Part shown: piece by piece, positions 11,101 through 21,840 of the stretch | Position numbering within the stretch: position 1 is the stretch's first letter | Layout of the letters: each line of letters begins with the position of its first letter | Source: Fratercula arctica | Lineage: Eukaryota; Chordata; Aves; Charadriiformes; Alcidae | NCBI GenBank assembly: GCA_947846985.1 | Contig: CANTUZ010000001.1 | Location: 116,887,757-116,951,756 of the forward strand | Direction: 5' to 3' | DNA length: 64,000 nucleotides | The notes under the pieces: generated by a model | Database searches by the model: none | Seen by the model: the letters and a program-made list of their open reading frames with translations, nothing else | What the model was told of the DNA's origin: nothing | Program-made: the position numbers and the translations under genes

Positions 11101-14100
11101 CTTCAACTCATCATTTACACTTGTAATACATCCCCTTTCAAATGACATAAGAGGCTTCTAGGTCCTGTTCCTGTGAAAAATTTCTGCATGAACTGTATGA
11201 CAAATCCTGTCCTTTCTCTGGGCTCCTGTGGCAGTCACAGAAAAGCTGCAGAGGACCAGAGATGCCTGGGTTAGAGAGACTGTCTCACTTGGTTGGCTAC
11301 ACCATTGTGCATGGACCTGGGCACGTGGGAAACTTGAATAAAAACCACAACAGAATTCATGTGCATTTAAGAGCTCAAGAAAACCCTACCACAGGACATC
11401 TACTCTTCTGGAAAACAGTTTCTTCAAAACCAACCTTTTTGTTTTGGTGGAACAGAAATTTTTCATTTTGAGACTTTCCGTATAAATGCTTTGTGAAAAG
11501 AGAGGGTGTTTGACAATAGCATTTTTTAAACATGTGACATTTAAAGAAGGACAAAAGCATTTGAGTGTTATTAGAATAAACATTTCAATGGACTTAATTC
11601 TCACTCTACTGCCCCATCCAAAAGTGCATTAGAAAGCAATGTGCTTTAATACAGTTATAAAATATTTGCAATAGCAATCTGTCCTGCAAGTGGGGAAAAA
11701 GTCTCTTTTGTGCCTGGCTATAGAAAAAAGATTCCAGTTATGGGAAGCAATCAATTTTTATAACCAGAGTTAAATCTATAGTGAAGACACAGCATACCAC
11801 ACCTGTTCTAGCATTGCCAAAAACAAGGCTGGTACTGTGTGACCAAGTGCCTTCATCAAATCCTATACTGGGTGCTGCAATGAATGGCCAACAGTTATGT
11901 TTCTTTCAGAACATAAAAGGAGAATAAAGAAGCCCCCAGTATTCACACACCAAAGCATTACTGGCTGAGCTGGTGCACCAGGACCTTGAAAATCACTCCT
12001 AATTGCAGCAGTAGCAAAGCCCCAGAAAAATTGCAGGTGAACTTTGCAAGGGCAAATTGTGGGAAGGGACACAAAGGAACCAAGGAGAAGTTCCTCATTC
12101 AAGGTGACACTGTAGCCCAACAGCACTGCTGGGAATAGCACCTTGGCTTCACCCAAACCACATAATGCACTTTAGTGCTATTAGCACGCTATGCACAATT
12201 TCACTCAACACAAGGTTAAAAAAGATTTGAAAAGAGACGTCAAAAATAGTGCAAGAAAAGTGCAGGAATGTGCAAGCCATGAATCAGAATTTGGGGGTCA
12301 CAGGAGCATTTAGGCTGTTGGTAAGCCTACAAATCAAACTGCAAACCAGGATCTGAGTAATGAGTCTTCATTCTAGATACCATCAATGCCAGGAGTCTCT
12401 TAATCCTAGGTCTATACGCAGATCACTTGTATCGTTTTCAAACTCCACTGGATTTGCAAAACACGCTCATTTCTTTTGCCAGGTACTATTAAGACTTATA
12501 ACTAACCCCTCCATAACAACATCTCACAAGACTGAGCAGGCTCATAAACAACAAGATCACCTTTAGTGATACTTGGAAAGAGCTAGAAAGGGTTAAGGAA
12601 AGGCACTTTATGATTTATGCTTCATCCCTCCCTGAACAAACAAACGTAAGATGGGTGATGTCTCGGGTTGTTTTTTTCAAGTTCAGGATGGTTTGGGATG
12701 GCAGTTTTCAGCATGCTCTCTGATCATACCTCAAGGAGAAAAGCAAAGTGTGTCCTGAGGAACTGAACAGGAGTGGCTTTGCATGCTTGGATCTACAGGC
12801 AACTGCACAATTGGCTCTGAAATAATGGAAAGGAAATTAAGAAGCAATCAACCAGAAAGTCCCTTCTTTTCGCCATCTGTTTGAGTTGAGAGGCCTTAGG
12901 GGGGCCACGTTCCCTTGCCTGAACCTGCATAGGACACAACATTGCAAGGAATTCAGGGTCCCTCTGCAATAAACAAAAGGACTCAGTCTACTTTCAAGAA
13001 TGCTGTGGCTGAGTACCTTGTCCTCACACACTTTCAACTGCATTTTTGGTCCGCAGTGCTACTTGATTCCTTCGCATGGAGGTAATCCTGGCCAGTGCAC
13101 CAGGATGATGGAGGACTCTGAAAGAAACAGATTTCTGTCCCCCTCCTCACAAGAATGGGCCAAATGCTCTCCAGAGTCCCAGGCATGGGGACAGTCTGTA
13201 GCCACTGGGACTCACACTCCTGCAGAAAGGGTCTGGGAACTGGTTTTGGCCAGGCCACAAGGCACAGAGGTAGCCCTACGCTTGGGCCACAGGCTGGTGC
13301 CAGGTCTAAGGCAGAAGGGGCAGCTGAGCCGAGCGATTCCCAACTCTCCCTTAGGGAGGGATGTTCAGGGATGAGGAGCTGGGTTGCATCTTGGCAGAGT
13401 TACATTCAAAACCACAGTTGTGGTATTTCTCCACTGTGCATCAGCACACTCAAGGGTCACCAGAAACAGCTTACAACTTCCTTGGGGCATTTGCTGCTCA
13501 TCAAGGCACACTTTATATCAAGAAACCAGATCCCTGAAGAGCCCTACTCAGAATGCAAATACAAAAATCATTTGCTTCTCTGAAAACATTTTTATGCCAG
13601 TATGAAAGGCAATTGTCCCATTTTCCCAGTCTGAGTATTTTGTACGGTGCCCACAGCTTTTCTTCACTGCAGGGTTTATCAGTCAGCCTGAAGCTCAGCC
13701 TCCCCAGCTGCCCCCGCCAGATTGCTCTGCCATCTCGCAGGGCCCCTTGCCCAAGATGTTCCCCTCTCAGTTTTGCTGAGTGACAGTCATGAACAGTTTG
13801 GATCAGAACACTGGTTCAGCTGTACAAAACAAGTGACCAACTCTTTTCTCTCCCATCCCCAAAATTACACTGATGCTTGTGCCGGACATTTTGCACTGCA
13901 AGTCCAGACTATGGCGTTACTCTTTCACACAGACGCAAATACACAGGCAAACGCTTCTGAGATTTTTCTTTAAAAATATTTAAGGTTTAAAAAAAATAAT
14001 TAGGGCTAGTGCTGAAACCTCCTGAGAAGAATATTTCTTTTTGAAAGTGACACTTTCCCCAAAAACTTTATTAACTAAACCGATTAAAACTGCCTAAGCT

Positions 14101-15376
14101 CTTTTACCCACCATTTCCATTCTTCTTTGATTTCCTTTTTGCTGCTCAATTTAAGAGCAAATATATTTTAAATATTACATATCATTTTGTTCTTGGTTTT
14201 GGTTGTTTTTTGGGGGGTCTATTAAAAAAAAACAAGTAGAAAGATTAAAAAAGTGGAAGACTAATAAGAAAGAAAACATAGAAAAAAACCCAAACAAATA
14301 AAACCTAGTTACCTCCTTCAGATACTATTTCTGCAGCATAATAGAAAAACAAAAAAGGAATGAACACACGGAAGAAATTCTGAAGAGGTTTTTTTGAAAA
14401 TATGCTATACATAAATTGGAGAAGCTTGCAATCAATATCCAGTGTGAAAAAAGACTGTAACCAGGTATAGTCATATTGATGTACCTAGCAACTTGTTTTG
14501 GAAAGGACAACTTCATGACCCTGCTATACATCAACTTCACGACAAATAGCAAGCAAGAGAGCATTCAGAGGATGAGCCTGTGAGGAATCTCAGTATGACA
14601 GTAATAATTTTATGAGTATTATGTATCCCATCTGTGTGATATTTATGCATTTGTTTTATGATTACAAGATGTTAATTCAGGCAGGAAAACAGGCAATAGC
14701 TTCATATAGCACCATTTACCAACCTTTAAAGGACAACACAGGTGGGGTTTTTGCTAGGAAATTACACCTCGGGCTACTCTGAACAGCAGCGTCTGGCTTG
14801 TAAACACAGACAATGGAATTCAAGAGAGAAAATGCGTAACATTTGGTGGATAAAAGCACAATTTCTAATGAGTGAGAGAAAAATGCAGTAAGGAGTTCCA
14901 TGGAGTTCACTGAATTCCTCATAGCTATCAGGAACCGGGGAACCCAGGAAGAAAAAAGCTAATAAGCAAGTAATTATCTGAGAAGGTGCAACAAGCCCTT
15001 TCCTAATTTTCAGAATATTTTTTTTTTAAACACCTCATCTTTGTTTCCTTTGCTGAATTACAATTACATTGTGTTCCTGGTCAATGGTTAAAGTTGCCCA
15101 AGGAAAGAGAAATGGTTACTGAAACCATAAAGATCACTCAAAACCTTCTACCCGTGATACCCAAATCATGGTCACCACAGGGACCTGGTCTAAGGCCAGG
15201 GCAATCATAGGCTTCTGCTCTGCAATAAGTGGGCAAGTCCAGCCGCTTAAATTGGTGCCCACTAAAACAGGTTGAAGACAGAAGTCCAATTAGACCTAAC
15301 TGACCTCAGCTGGATTTTGGGACTGCAAAGTACAAGCCAAGATTTCCTGACATAAAAGCATCAGCTTAGCTAGCCA

Positions 15377-16006
15377 GTGCTGCCTGGGGTTAGAAAACAA
15401 CAGAGCACCATTTCAGAGTTACAAGCTCTCTCTAATTGCAAAGCTTACACAGCACTGGCAGAACACTCCCTTCAGTTCAGGTTACAGGATGACTTCAGTG
15501 AGACACATACTTCACACAGCACACGCAGAAAAGGAATAAGTATCACCTGTACCGTAGGACCACTAACACCCAATGGTCTCTGTCATTATGTCAGCCACTG
15601 CTCTTATAGTGTTGTTCCCCCCCATGACTATAGTGAGAAAGCAATAGGACAAACATCATTTGAGAGACACAGACCTGGGCGTCTTCCTCTGAGTAGCACA
15701 GTATATCTCAATCAATACATGGGACTGTTGCTGTTGAACTCTAAGTGTAACACCCCTGAAACAATTTGCACCTATCTGCAACTTCCAGTTTTGTGCTTGG
15801 GAATGTACTCCCCATCTCTACCTACTTCTGACTTCTACCTTGACATTTTGAACATTAGGTGCTTAGTTATTCCTGCCTGTAGGACTCCCCTAAATGAAGC
15901 AGCTCCTATAGTTTCCACATCACAAAGCTTTACCTGGAAAAGCTTTTTATTTGGAAAGCAGAAGTTGAAAATTTTAAGCAAAAGATCTATTCCAAGATTC
16001 TTATAA
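15377..16006 (+). other. Longest open frame of the window, probably not a gene
   Basis: A 209-codon frame stays open from just after the stop at 15371-15373. It begins on GTG. The first in-frame ATG lies more than 110 codons in (about 15718), so a normal eukaryotic start would give under 100 residues. The translation shows no domain, signal peptide, membrane segment or repeat that I recognise, and no splice sites frame it obviously. It could be an exon-sized fragment of a non-coding transcript, a worn-out retrogene or simply a chance open frame. I favour chance, since roughly 128,000 codon positions were scanned. Confidence 0.15.
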
Positions 16007-16052
16007 ATAATACTAAAATTAATTTCAGGCATAAGATCAGAAGCCAAACAAG

Positions 16053-16083
16053 ATATATATGTGTGTGTGAGCGTGTATGCGTG
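16053..16083. repeat. Short AT/GT microsatellite
   Basis: A run of AT dinucleotides passes into GT dinucleotides with interruptions (GAGCGTGTATGCGTG). Confidence 0.85.
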
Positions 16084-16804
16084 CAACAGAAGGAAAGAAA
16101 TGACAAATGGACTACAGAGACTTAAATAAGCGCAGGACAGGCTCAAACATGGGACTAGAAATCACACCCACATCCATGCTCCCAAAAGTATACTCTGCTT
16201 AAATATAGGACTGGTAGACAAAGGAATTTAAAAATAGGAATTTGAGACCTGTATAAAGTATCTTAACATACGAAGTTTTGTCAATACATTTTATTCTGCA
16301 CTGCTGCAACTTCTATTATCAAATATCAAAACCTGTATAGATACACAAGATACCGCCTTGACAAAGGCTTTCTGAATCAACAGACAAAAATGTTTTTGCA
16401 GTTCCTGACACAAGGGAGCTTATAAGGGGTGTGAACACTTGCATACTTTGTGTTTCCCTGAAGGTGAAAAGACTTTTACTTTTCTTCTCCAAGAAAACCT
16501 CACAGAACATGACGTTATTTCACTGTGATTATGAACCCTGATGGGGGAGGGAGCAACTCTCCACTTTGCACCAGAAAATAAAGTCTCTGATGAAAGCGGA
16601 TCTCCAATAAGCACATAAATGTGAATGATTTGCAAAGTGGGGATACCCCTTTTGCTTATAAATAATTCCTCCCATGAGATGCTACCCACCAATACTACCA
16701 TATCTTAAACCCTTAATCTCTACTAAATTATAAAGATGATAAAATTAACAGCTGACATGATGTAGACATAAATTGAAAAGATGTTATGATCTGTCATTGA
16801 ATTG

Positions 16805-17274
16805 TCCAAACTGGCCCTCCAGAGGAGGGCCATGAAGATGATCAGAGGGCTGGAGCGCCTCTCCCATGAGAGAGCTGGGGTTGTTCAGCCTGGAGAAGAG
16901 AAGGCTCCGGGGAGACCTTACAGCAGCCTTCCAGTACTTAAAGGGGGCCTACAGGAGAGATGGGGAGGGACTCTTTATCAGGGAGTGCAGCGATAGGACG
17001 AGGGGTAATGATTTTAAACTGAAAGAGGGGAGATTTAGATTAGATATTAGGAAGAAATTCTTTACTGTGAGGGTGGTGAGACAGTGGAACAGGTTGCCCA
17101 GAGAAGTTGTGGATACCCCATCCCTGGAGGTGTTCAAGGCCAGGTTGGATGGGACCTGGAGCAACCTGGTCTAGTGGGAGGTGGCAGGGGGGCTGGAAAC
17201 CCCCATGGCAGGGGGGTTGGAAGTAGATGATCTTTAAGGTCCATTCCAACCCAAACCATTCTATGATTCTATGA
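16805..17274 (+). mobile_element. CR1 LINE 3' end, best preserved copy
   Basis: A 5'-truncated CR1 of about 470 bases reads on the plus strand. It starts within the last third of ORF2 (ALQRRAMKMIRGLERLSHE in one frame). It then shifts frame near 16866, where a few codons appear to be missing, and continues as [17 protein letters not shown] to the natural ORF2 stop at 17172-17174. That C-terminal stretch of about 100 codons is uninterrupted. The 3' untranslated part includes a doubled GGCAGGGGGG unit, then GATGATCTTTAAGGTCC, TTCCAACCCAAACC and two copies of the ATTCTATG tail (17258-17274). Its good preservation suggests it is the youngest CR1 insertion here, but without counting substitutions against a consensus this is an inference. 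Confidence 0.96.
17183..17222 (+). repeat. 24-base-period duplication in the CR1 3' untranslated part
   Basis: GGCAGGGGGGCTGGAAA (17183-17199) recurs as GGCAGGGGGGTTGGAA (17207-17222). From memory, the usual CR1 tail carries this unit once, so this copy seems to have gained a local duplication. Confidence 0.7.
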
Positions 17275-20059
17275 AATATATTTTTAAACAATTCTGCCAA
17301 CTCTTTGGTAGGGGTCAGGATTCTCGCATGTTCTTGCATGGGGTGGTGATGTGAATAGAAACTCATTTATGAGACTACCTTCCCTATATATATGAATGTG
17401 ACACCAAAATAAGTTTCTGAGTGCTTCATTCTTGATTTAATAGGCCACTTCTTTGCATGAGGAACTGCACCAATTCATGTTGATGTCAGTAGAAAATAGT
17501 CTTATTAACTTCAACAGATTTGGCTCAGAAATGTGGTGGGGGTGGAACCTGCAATGATACAATTGACTGCAAACATGTATCACGCAGTTAAAGAGCTCAG
17601 TTTTCAACAGCTTTCCTCTCATAACAAACAGGTACTCAACTCTGAAGTCCTTCCTTCCTTCCTCATTATCCTGCACTACAAAAATCATTCCCTCCTATTG
17701 CATCAGGAAAAGAATGACCAGCTGTGACTACATGCTGATCCCATGATCTCTCATTACTGGCAGCGCTTGTTAGGGAAAAAAGAACTTGAAAACTTCAGAA
17801 TAACTTGGAGGAATTTTCACTGTGAACATTTGTGAAAGAATCTTTAAAATAATGGAAAGTTCTTGGTCTCTTCCATTCATTTAACAAAGGAAATGTAGAG
17901 CAAGCATTTGCTAGGGTAGATTTTCTGTTCACATAACAGAAGTTGTAAATGGCACATTATCTACTTTCTCATCTTATTTGTAAAGTAGGAGAAAAATCTA
18001 TTTTATTGAACTGGATGCTCAGTGCTTTCTCACTAATGCAGTATAAAGGGCCCTTTTCTATTACTGGAGCAGAGCTTTAAATTAAACACCAAATACGTTT
18101 TGGCAGGCATGGCAAATGCGGTCACCCTTCAAGAAGGGTTGACAGTTTAGCCGTGTGCACTGTGGGTCTATCATCAAGCATTACTGACTAATGTATCACT
18201 GCCTGATAGGGCACAGTTCTTGTCCACTAACCAATTTGAGCTTTCTCCCTCCCCCTTCCCATAAGAGGTTGTATTGATATTGGTTCCTCTAATAACGATT
18301 CTTTTCTAAATTCGATCAACAGCTGTTTTAGTAAGCCAGAAACAGAAAATAAAAGCTTTGAAGACTTGTTTGTTGATTTAAAAATCGTTTACAGAATCTG
18401 AGGAAAATATTCTCTCTGACCTGTGAGAAAAAAAAGCATCTCTGGATTGTTGATTTATATAGGTGCAAGGGAATTCAAAATATAGGAAATATTTGCAATC
18501 TATCTATCTCCTTTAAATACAGAAAATTGAAGGACATTAGAGACAGCTAAGGAGTTTAGGAACTATTTTAATGCTTTGATTCTATCAGTATCAGCTCCCT
18601 CACAAAACTTAATAAGATGACATGCATCATCTCAACTTCAATTGTTCATGTGCATATAGAGTCTCTCCTAACCTGCTCCTAGATGGTGGTGTTTTACTAC
18701 AGGCTAAGAGCACACAGAAAATTGCCACAGCTCAGTAAGTCTCTTTGTGACTAATTCTGTGCAAGTCTTAAGTCTCCTAAATTACATTCACTACGGGAAA
18801 GCAAAAAATGTCTTATCCTTGGATTTTTCTGAATTTGGTCCAAGTCAGTCTTGAACTGGGATGCCCAAAGGATTAAGGGCCATATTGCTCTCCATGCCTT
18901 ACACAGCTCTGCTGGCAGAAAGCAGTCCTCATAGGTCTCTTAGCAATATCAACAGCAATTTCATGGACACACATGAGAAATAATTTGTCCCTTACTGTTT
19001 AAAATCAAAGACATGTTTTAGCTGAAAACTTCGCAAGATCACTTTTAAAATTAGTTGCATTAAAAAAAAAAAAAAAAAAAAAAAAGTCAAAACACTGAAT
19101 AGAAAGAAAAGTGTAAGGCATCTAGTAACTGGTATAAAACTACTTTGTACTTGCACAGCTTACCCCAGCTTTATATTGATGAACCACCTAAAAACAGTAT
19201 ATGTGCTTTTATGTTTATATTAGTCTGTTTGCATCACAACGCCTTCATTTAAAATCAGTAAATTCCATAGATTTCTATACTACATCTTTTCAGTGAAGAC
19301 CAGAGTCTGAAGCTGACTTCTATGCAGCATGGAAAAAAGGCTCAGAATTCTCCAGGCTTTAGCATTCAAAATTCTCTTTGAAGACCTCAGTTTCCTATTT
19401 TGAAGCATTTAAAAAGAACTGAATTTTCAGGAAAACCTGTATCTTCTACAAATCAAGAGAATATATAACGTCACAAATAATTTGTATGAAGCTAGAGTTC
19501 CTTTAGTTGAAGTTTCAAAGATAATTTAGGTTAACTTTACTAATTTACATTATCTATATAAAATATATCTATTAAAAATATACACGTGCTTTTATAAGGG
19601 AGCAATTAAGAAGCGACACATTTTAGTATAATGTTTTATAATTTGCATGATGCAAGGGCAGCGGGAGCCCAAAACCTTGCAGGGGGTACTGTGTTAGGTA
19701 ATTAGCTCAGTGAAGGACTTCACAAGAGTGAAAACAGATCTACTGCCACCCTCTGATGACCAGGTGAGGTCTGTCTATGATCTGGAGCAGTATCTTGCTG
19801 GGGAAATAGTCAGAATTCTCCATAAATAAGAAAGAGTTGTAAAAAAATTTCAAAATCAGCAACTGCAACAAAAAAAAAAAAATCACCCAGATAACTGCTA
19901 GAAGGCCGGTACATAGCCCCAAAACAGCTCTAAAGTTCTTCAGATTTGTCAGAGAGAAACTTTTGTTTCAGATGGCCACTGCAATATGGCTCTTCAATGA
20001 CCTCTAAATCAAAGGGAGATGGTACAAAGAGTTAGAACAAGGACTTACTGCTGATGAGG
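17275..20059. other. Unique AT-rich sequence, no gene seen
   Basis: No gene, RNA gene or transposon recognised. It contains a pure poly-A tract at 19062-19085. The part from about 18160 to 18420 is free of simple repeats, but nothing in it can be assigned. Confidence 0.7.
19062..19085. repeat. Poly-A tract (24 A)
   Basis: An uninterrupted run of A. No adjacent retrotransposed sequence was recognised upstream that would make it the tail of a retrocopy. Confidence 0.95.
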
Positions 20060-20515
20060 AGTGAGAAAGGATGGTAGAAGGGCATAGACACACAAACAGA
20101 AGGACTCAGGCTTTAAATGAGTCACAATTATCAGGGGACAAAGGCAGTAAGAAAAGGTTCTATAAATACCCTAGAAGTAAGAGAAAAGCAGAAGAACATA
20201 AAAATCCATTACTTACCATGCAAGGTGAGCAAATAACGGATGATACAGAAGGCTGAAATATTAAACGCCCTTTTTGCTTTAGTTTTTACTGAAAAAGTTG
20301 AACTTTGAACAAATGCTAGGCACAATTATTATTATCAATAAGGATCAAGTAATGCAATCCAAAAAAATTTAACAAATAGATTAAAGAATATTTAGGCAAG
20401 TTAAATACATCTAAGTTGGCAAGTGATGAAACTGATAAAAGTGATCTTTGGACCCTGAGGAGATATGGAACAGGGTAACTACCCAGAGAATTGAAATACA
20501 AACATCTATCCTTAA
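20060..20515 (+). mobile_element. Ancient CR1 fragment, region before the reverse transcriptase
   Basis: On the plus strand, the stretch around 20140-20260 reads GSKKRFYKYPRSKRKAEE and then VTEDAE-like sequence. After a frame change it continues AEILNALFALVFTEK near 20253-20295. These match the part of CR1/L3-type ORF2 that lies between the endonuclease and the reverse transcriptase, where family members read FYKYIRSKRK and AEVLNAFFASVFT. Further right, CTAAGTTGGCAAG (about 20411) and the block near 20465-20510 follow the same family in order. Several stops and frame changes show the copy is old. It is in the same orientation as, and upstream in element order from, the fragment at 21200-21840. 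Confidence 0.75.
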
Positions 20516-21199
20516 GTGAGACCGAAGGAGGAACTAGGGGAAGACAAAGAAAAAAATAGAAGAAAATAATAATAAAAAAATATAAATATAGTATATTAAG
20601 TATATTATATTATAAATAGTAAATAAAAGAAATAAAGCTTATCTTCTGAACCTATACAGAAATTGAAGCAAGTTTTCTATCCACTTAAGATGGAAAGAAT
20701 TAAAAAACATAGATAAATCCTGAGAAAGAATCACAACATTTCAGTCTCATTCCCCTTTTAAACAGGTAGTTTGAATAGTTTAGAGGGCAGAAACAACTTC
20801 AACAAAGCTGCTGACACAAGCATTATGTGGCGCTCTCTTTAACCATCTTTCATAATTAGCTAGGTCCACAGTATGTAGCTGGTGCCCTGTAGCCTCTCTG
20901 GGAGCATGGATTAGATCCAGAAAGTTTCTGAAAGGAAAGGAGTGCTTGCCCCAAGCTGCAAGGCAGAAGGGCACTTATGGACACATCTCACCAGAATACC
21001 CCTTTTCCATGCTTGTTTGCTTGTGTTTTAAGGTATCTAAAAATTACAATTTGAAAATTAGTAGTGCAAGTTAGCACTAGTGTAAGTAAGGCACGTACAG
21101 CACATAAAATGGGCATCAGTGCCTCAGTCAAGCCAGGGCATTTTCAATTGGGTTCTGCAGGTCATTATCCTTGAGGAATTTGAAGAAAATCACTAAGAT
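20516..21199. other. Spacer between two CR1 pieces, with AT-rich tract
   Basis: In a complete CR1 the reverse-transcriptase core would lie here, but I cannot recognise it. An A/T-only-like tract occupies 20541-20637. The remainder (20640-21199) has no recognisable content. Either the element lost its core and gained other DNA, or the two flanking pieces are independent insertions. Confidence 0.5.
20541..20637. repeat. AT-rich low-complexity tract
   Basis: A purine-rich A/G start passes into about 60 bases made almost only of A and T, with ATATTA, TATAAAT and AAATAAA motifs. Confidence 0.9.
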
Positions 21200-21840
21200 A
21201 AAATTAAACAATATTATTCTGGAATATCAAATTTACGGCAAAAAAATTATAATCTAGGAATTGCAGTTGACTAAGTAAAACATGCAATAACACTGGGATG
21301 TTGTCAGCATGCAGCACAAACTCTACTACATCTTCTGGGTAGGCATGACAGGATAAGACAGGCCGGTTCACCTCACCTGGAGCATTTGCTGTATCCAGCA
21401 CTGGGAACAGGGCTTCAAGGCAGATAAGGATAACTGTAACTGTGTTTGGAGGAGAACCAAAAGATTGAGCGGTTTGGAAAATGTGACCTCTGCAGAGAGG
21501 TTGAAAGAACTGATTTTATTCGTTCTACAAAGGAAGAGATGCAGAAGGATGGGGGGGTGGAGGTGGAGGGGATGAGGCACAACTGGCAAGATTGCTCCAA
21601 CTATTTAAGAAGTTGTAATAGGAAAGATGTTCTCAAACTGAATGATAAATAACAACTAAATTAAGAATTAAATTTTCAGGAAAAAAAAAAAACCAAACAA
21701 ACACACTCTACATAACTCCAAGGGACAACCATATATTGGAATGGGTTATTTAGGGAGGCTGTAACATTGGATATATCTGGTGATGAGCTTGAGAAACATT
21801 AATCAGGAGTTGCTTGTGCCCATCGCTTATGTTTCAGTAA
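21200..21840 (+). mobile_element. Ancient CR1 fragment, C-terminal ORF2 and 3' end
   Basis: Plus-strand similarity to an old CR1/L3-type element can be followed in order. CACTGGGATG near 21291 is the ILGC-type region. CCTCACCTGGAGC near 21374 is the Val-Arg-Pro-His-Leu-Glu region. Then come GAAAATGTGACCTCTGCAGA (about 21477), GAGGTTGAAAGAACTG (about 21496), GGAATGGGTTATTTAGGGAGG (about 21738) and GATGAGCTTGAGAAAC (about 21781), matching the segment that precedes the ORF2 stop in this family. Frames are broken throughout and part of the middle is missing or replaced, for example by a poly-A at 21680-21692. It is clearly older than the copies at 16805 and 54662. Confidence 0.75.

Larger units (their letters stand above)
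8136..16804. other. Unique AT-rich sequence, no gene seen
   Basis: No recognisable gene or transposon. The patches 11220-11330, 13000-13400 and 13660-13780 are visibly richer in G and C than their surroundings and hold several overlapping open frames, such as 13155-13583 plus. None of their translations resembles a protein family I know. A long open frame at 15377-16006 and a TG-type microsatellite at 16053-16083 are listed separately. Confidence 0.65.

Noticed and set aside
11863..12156. 97-codon minus-strand open frame
   Set aside because: No recognisable domain; probably chance in a GC-richer patch.
13155..13583. 142-codon open frame with ATG start
   Set aside because: Lies in a GC-richer patch with several overlapping open frames; translation resembles no known family and no exon structure is visible.
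14254..14263. TGGAAGACTA, the start of miR-7
   Set aside because: Match ends at once and no complementary arm is seen nearby.
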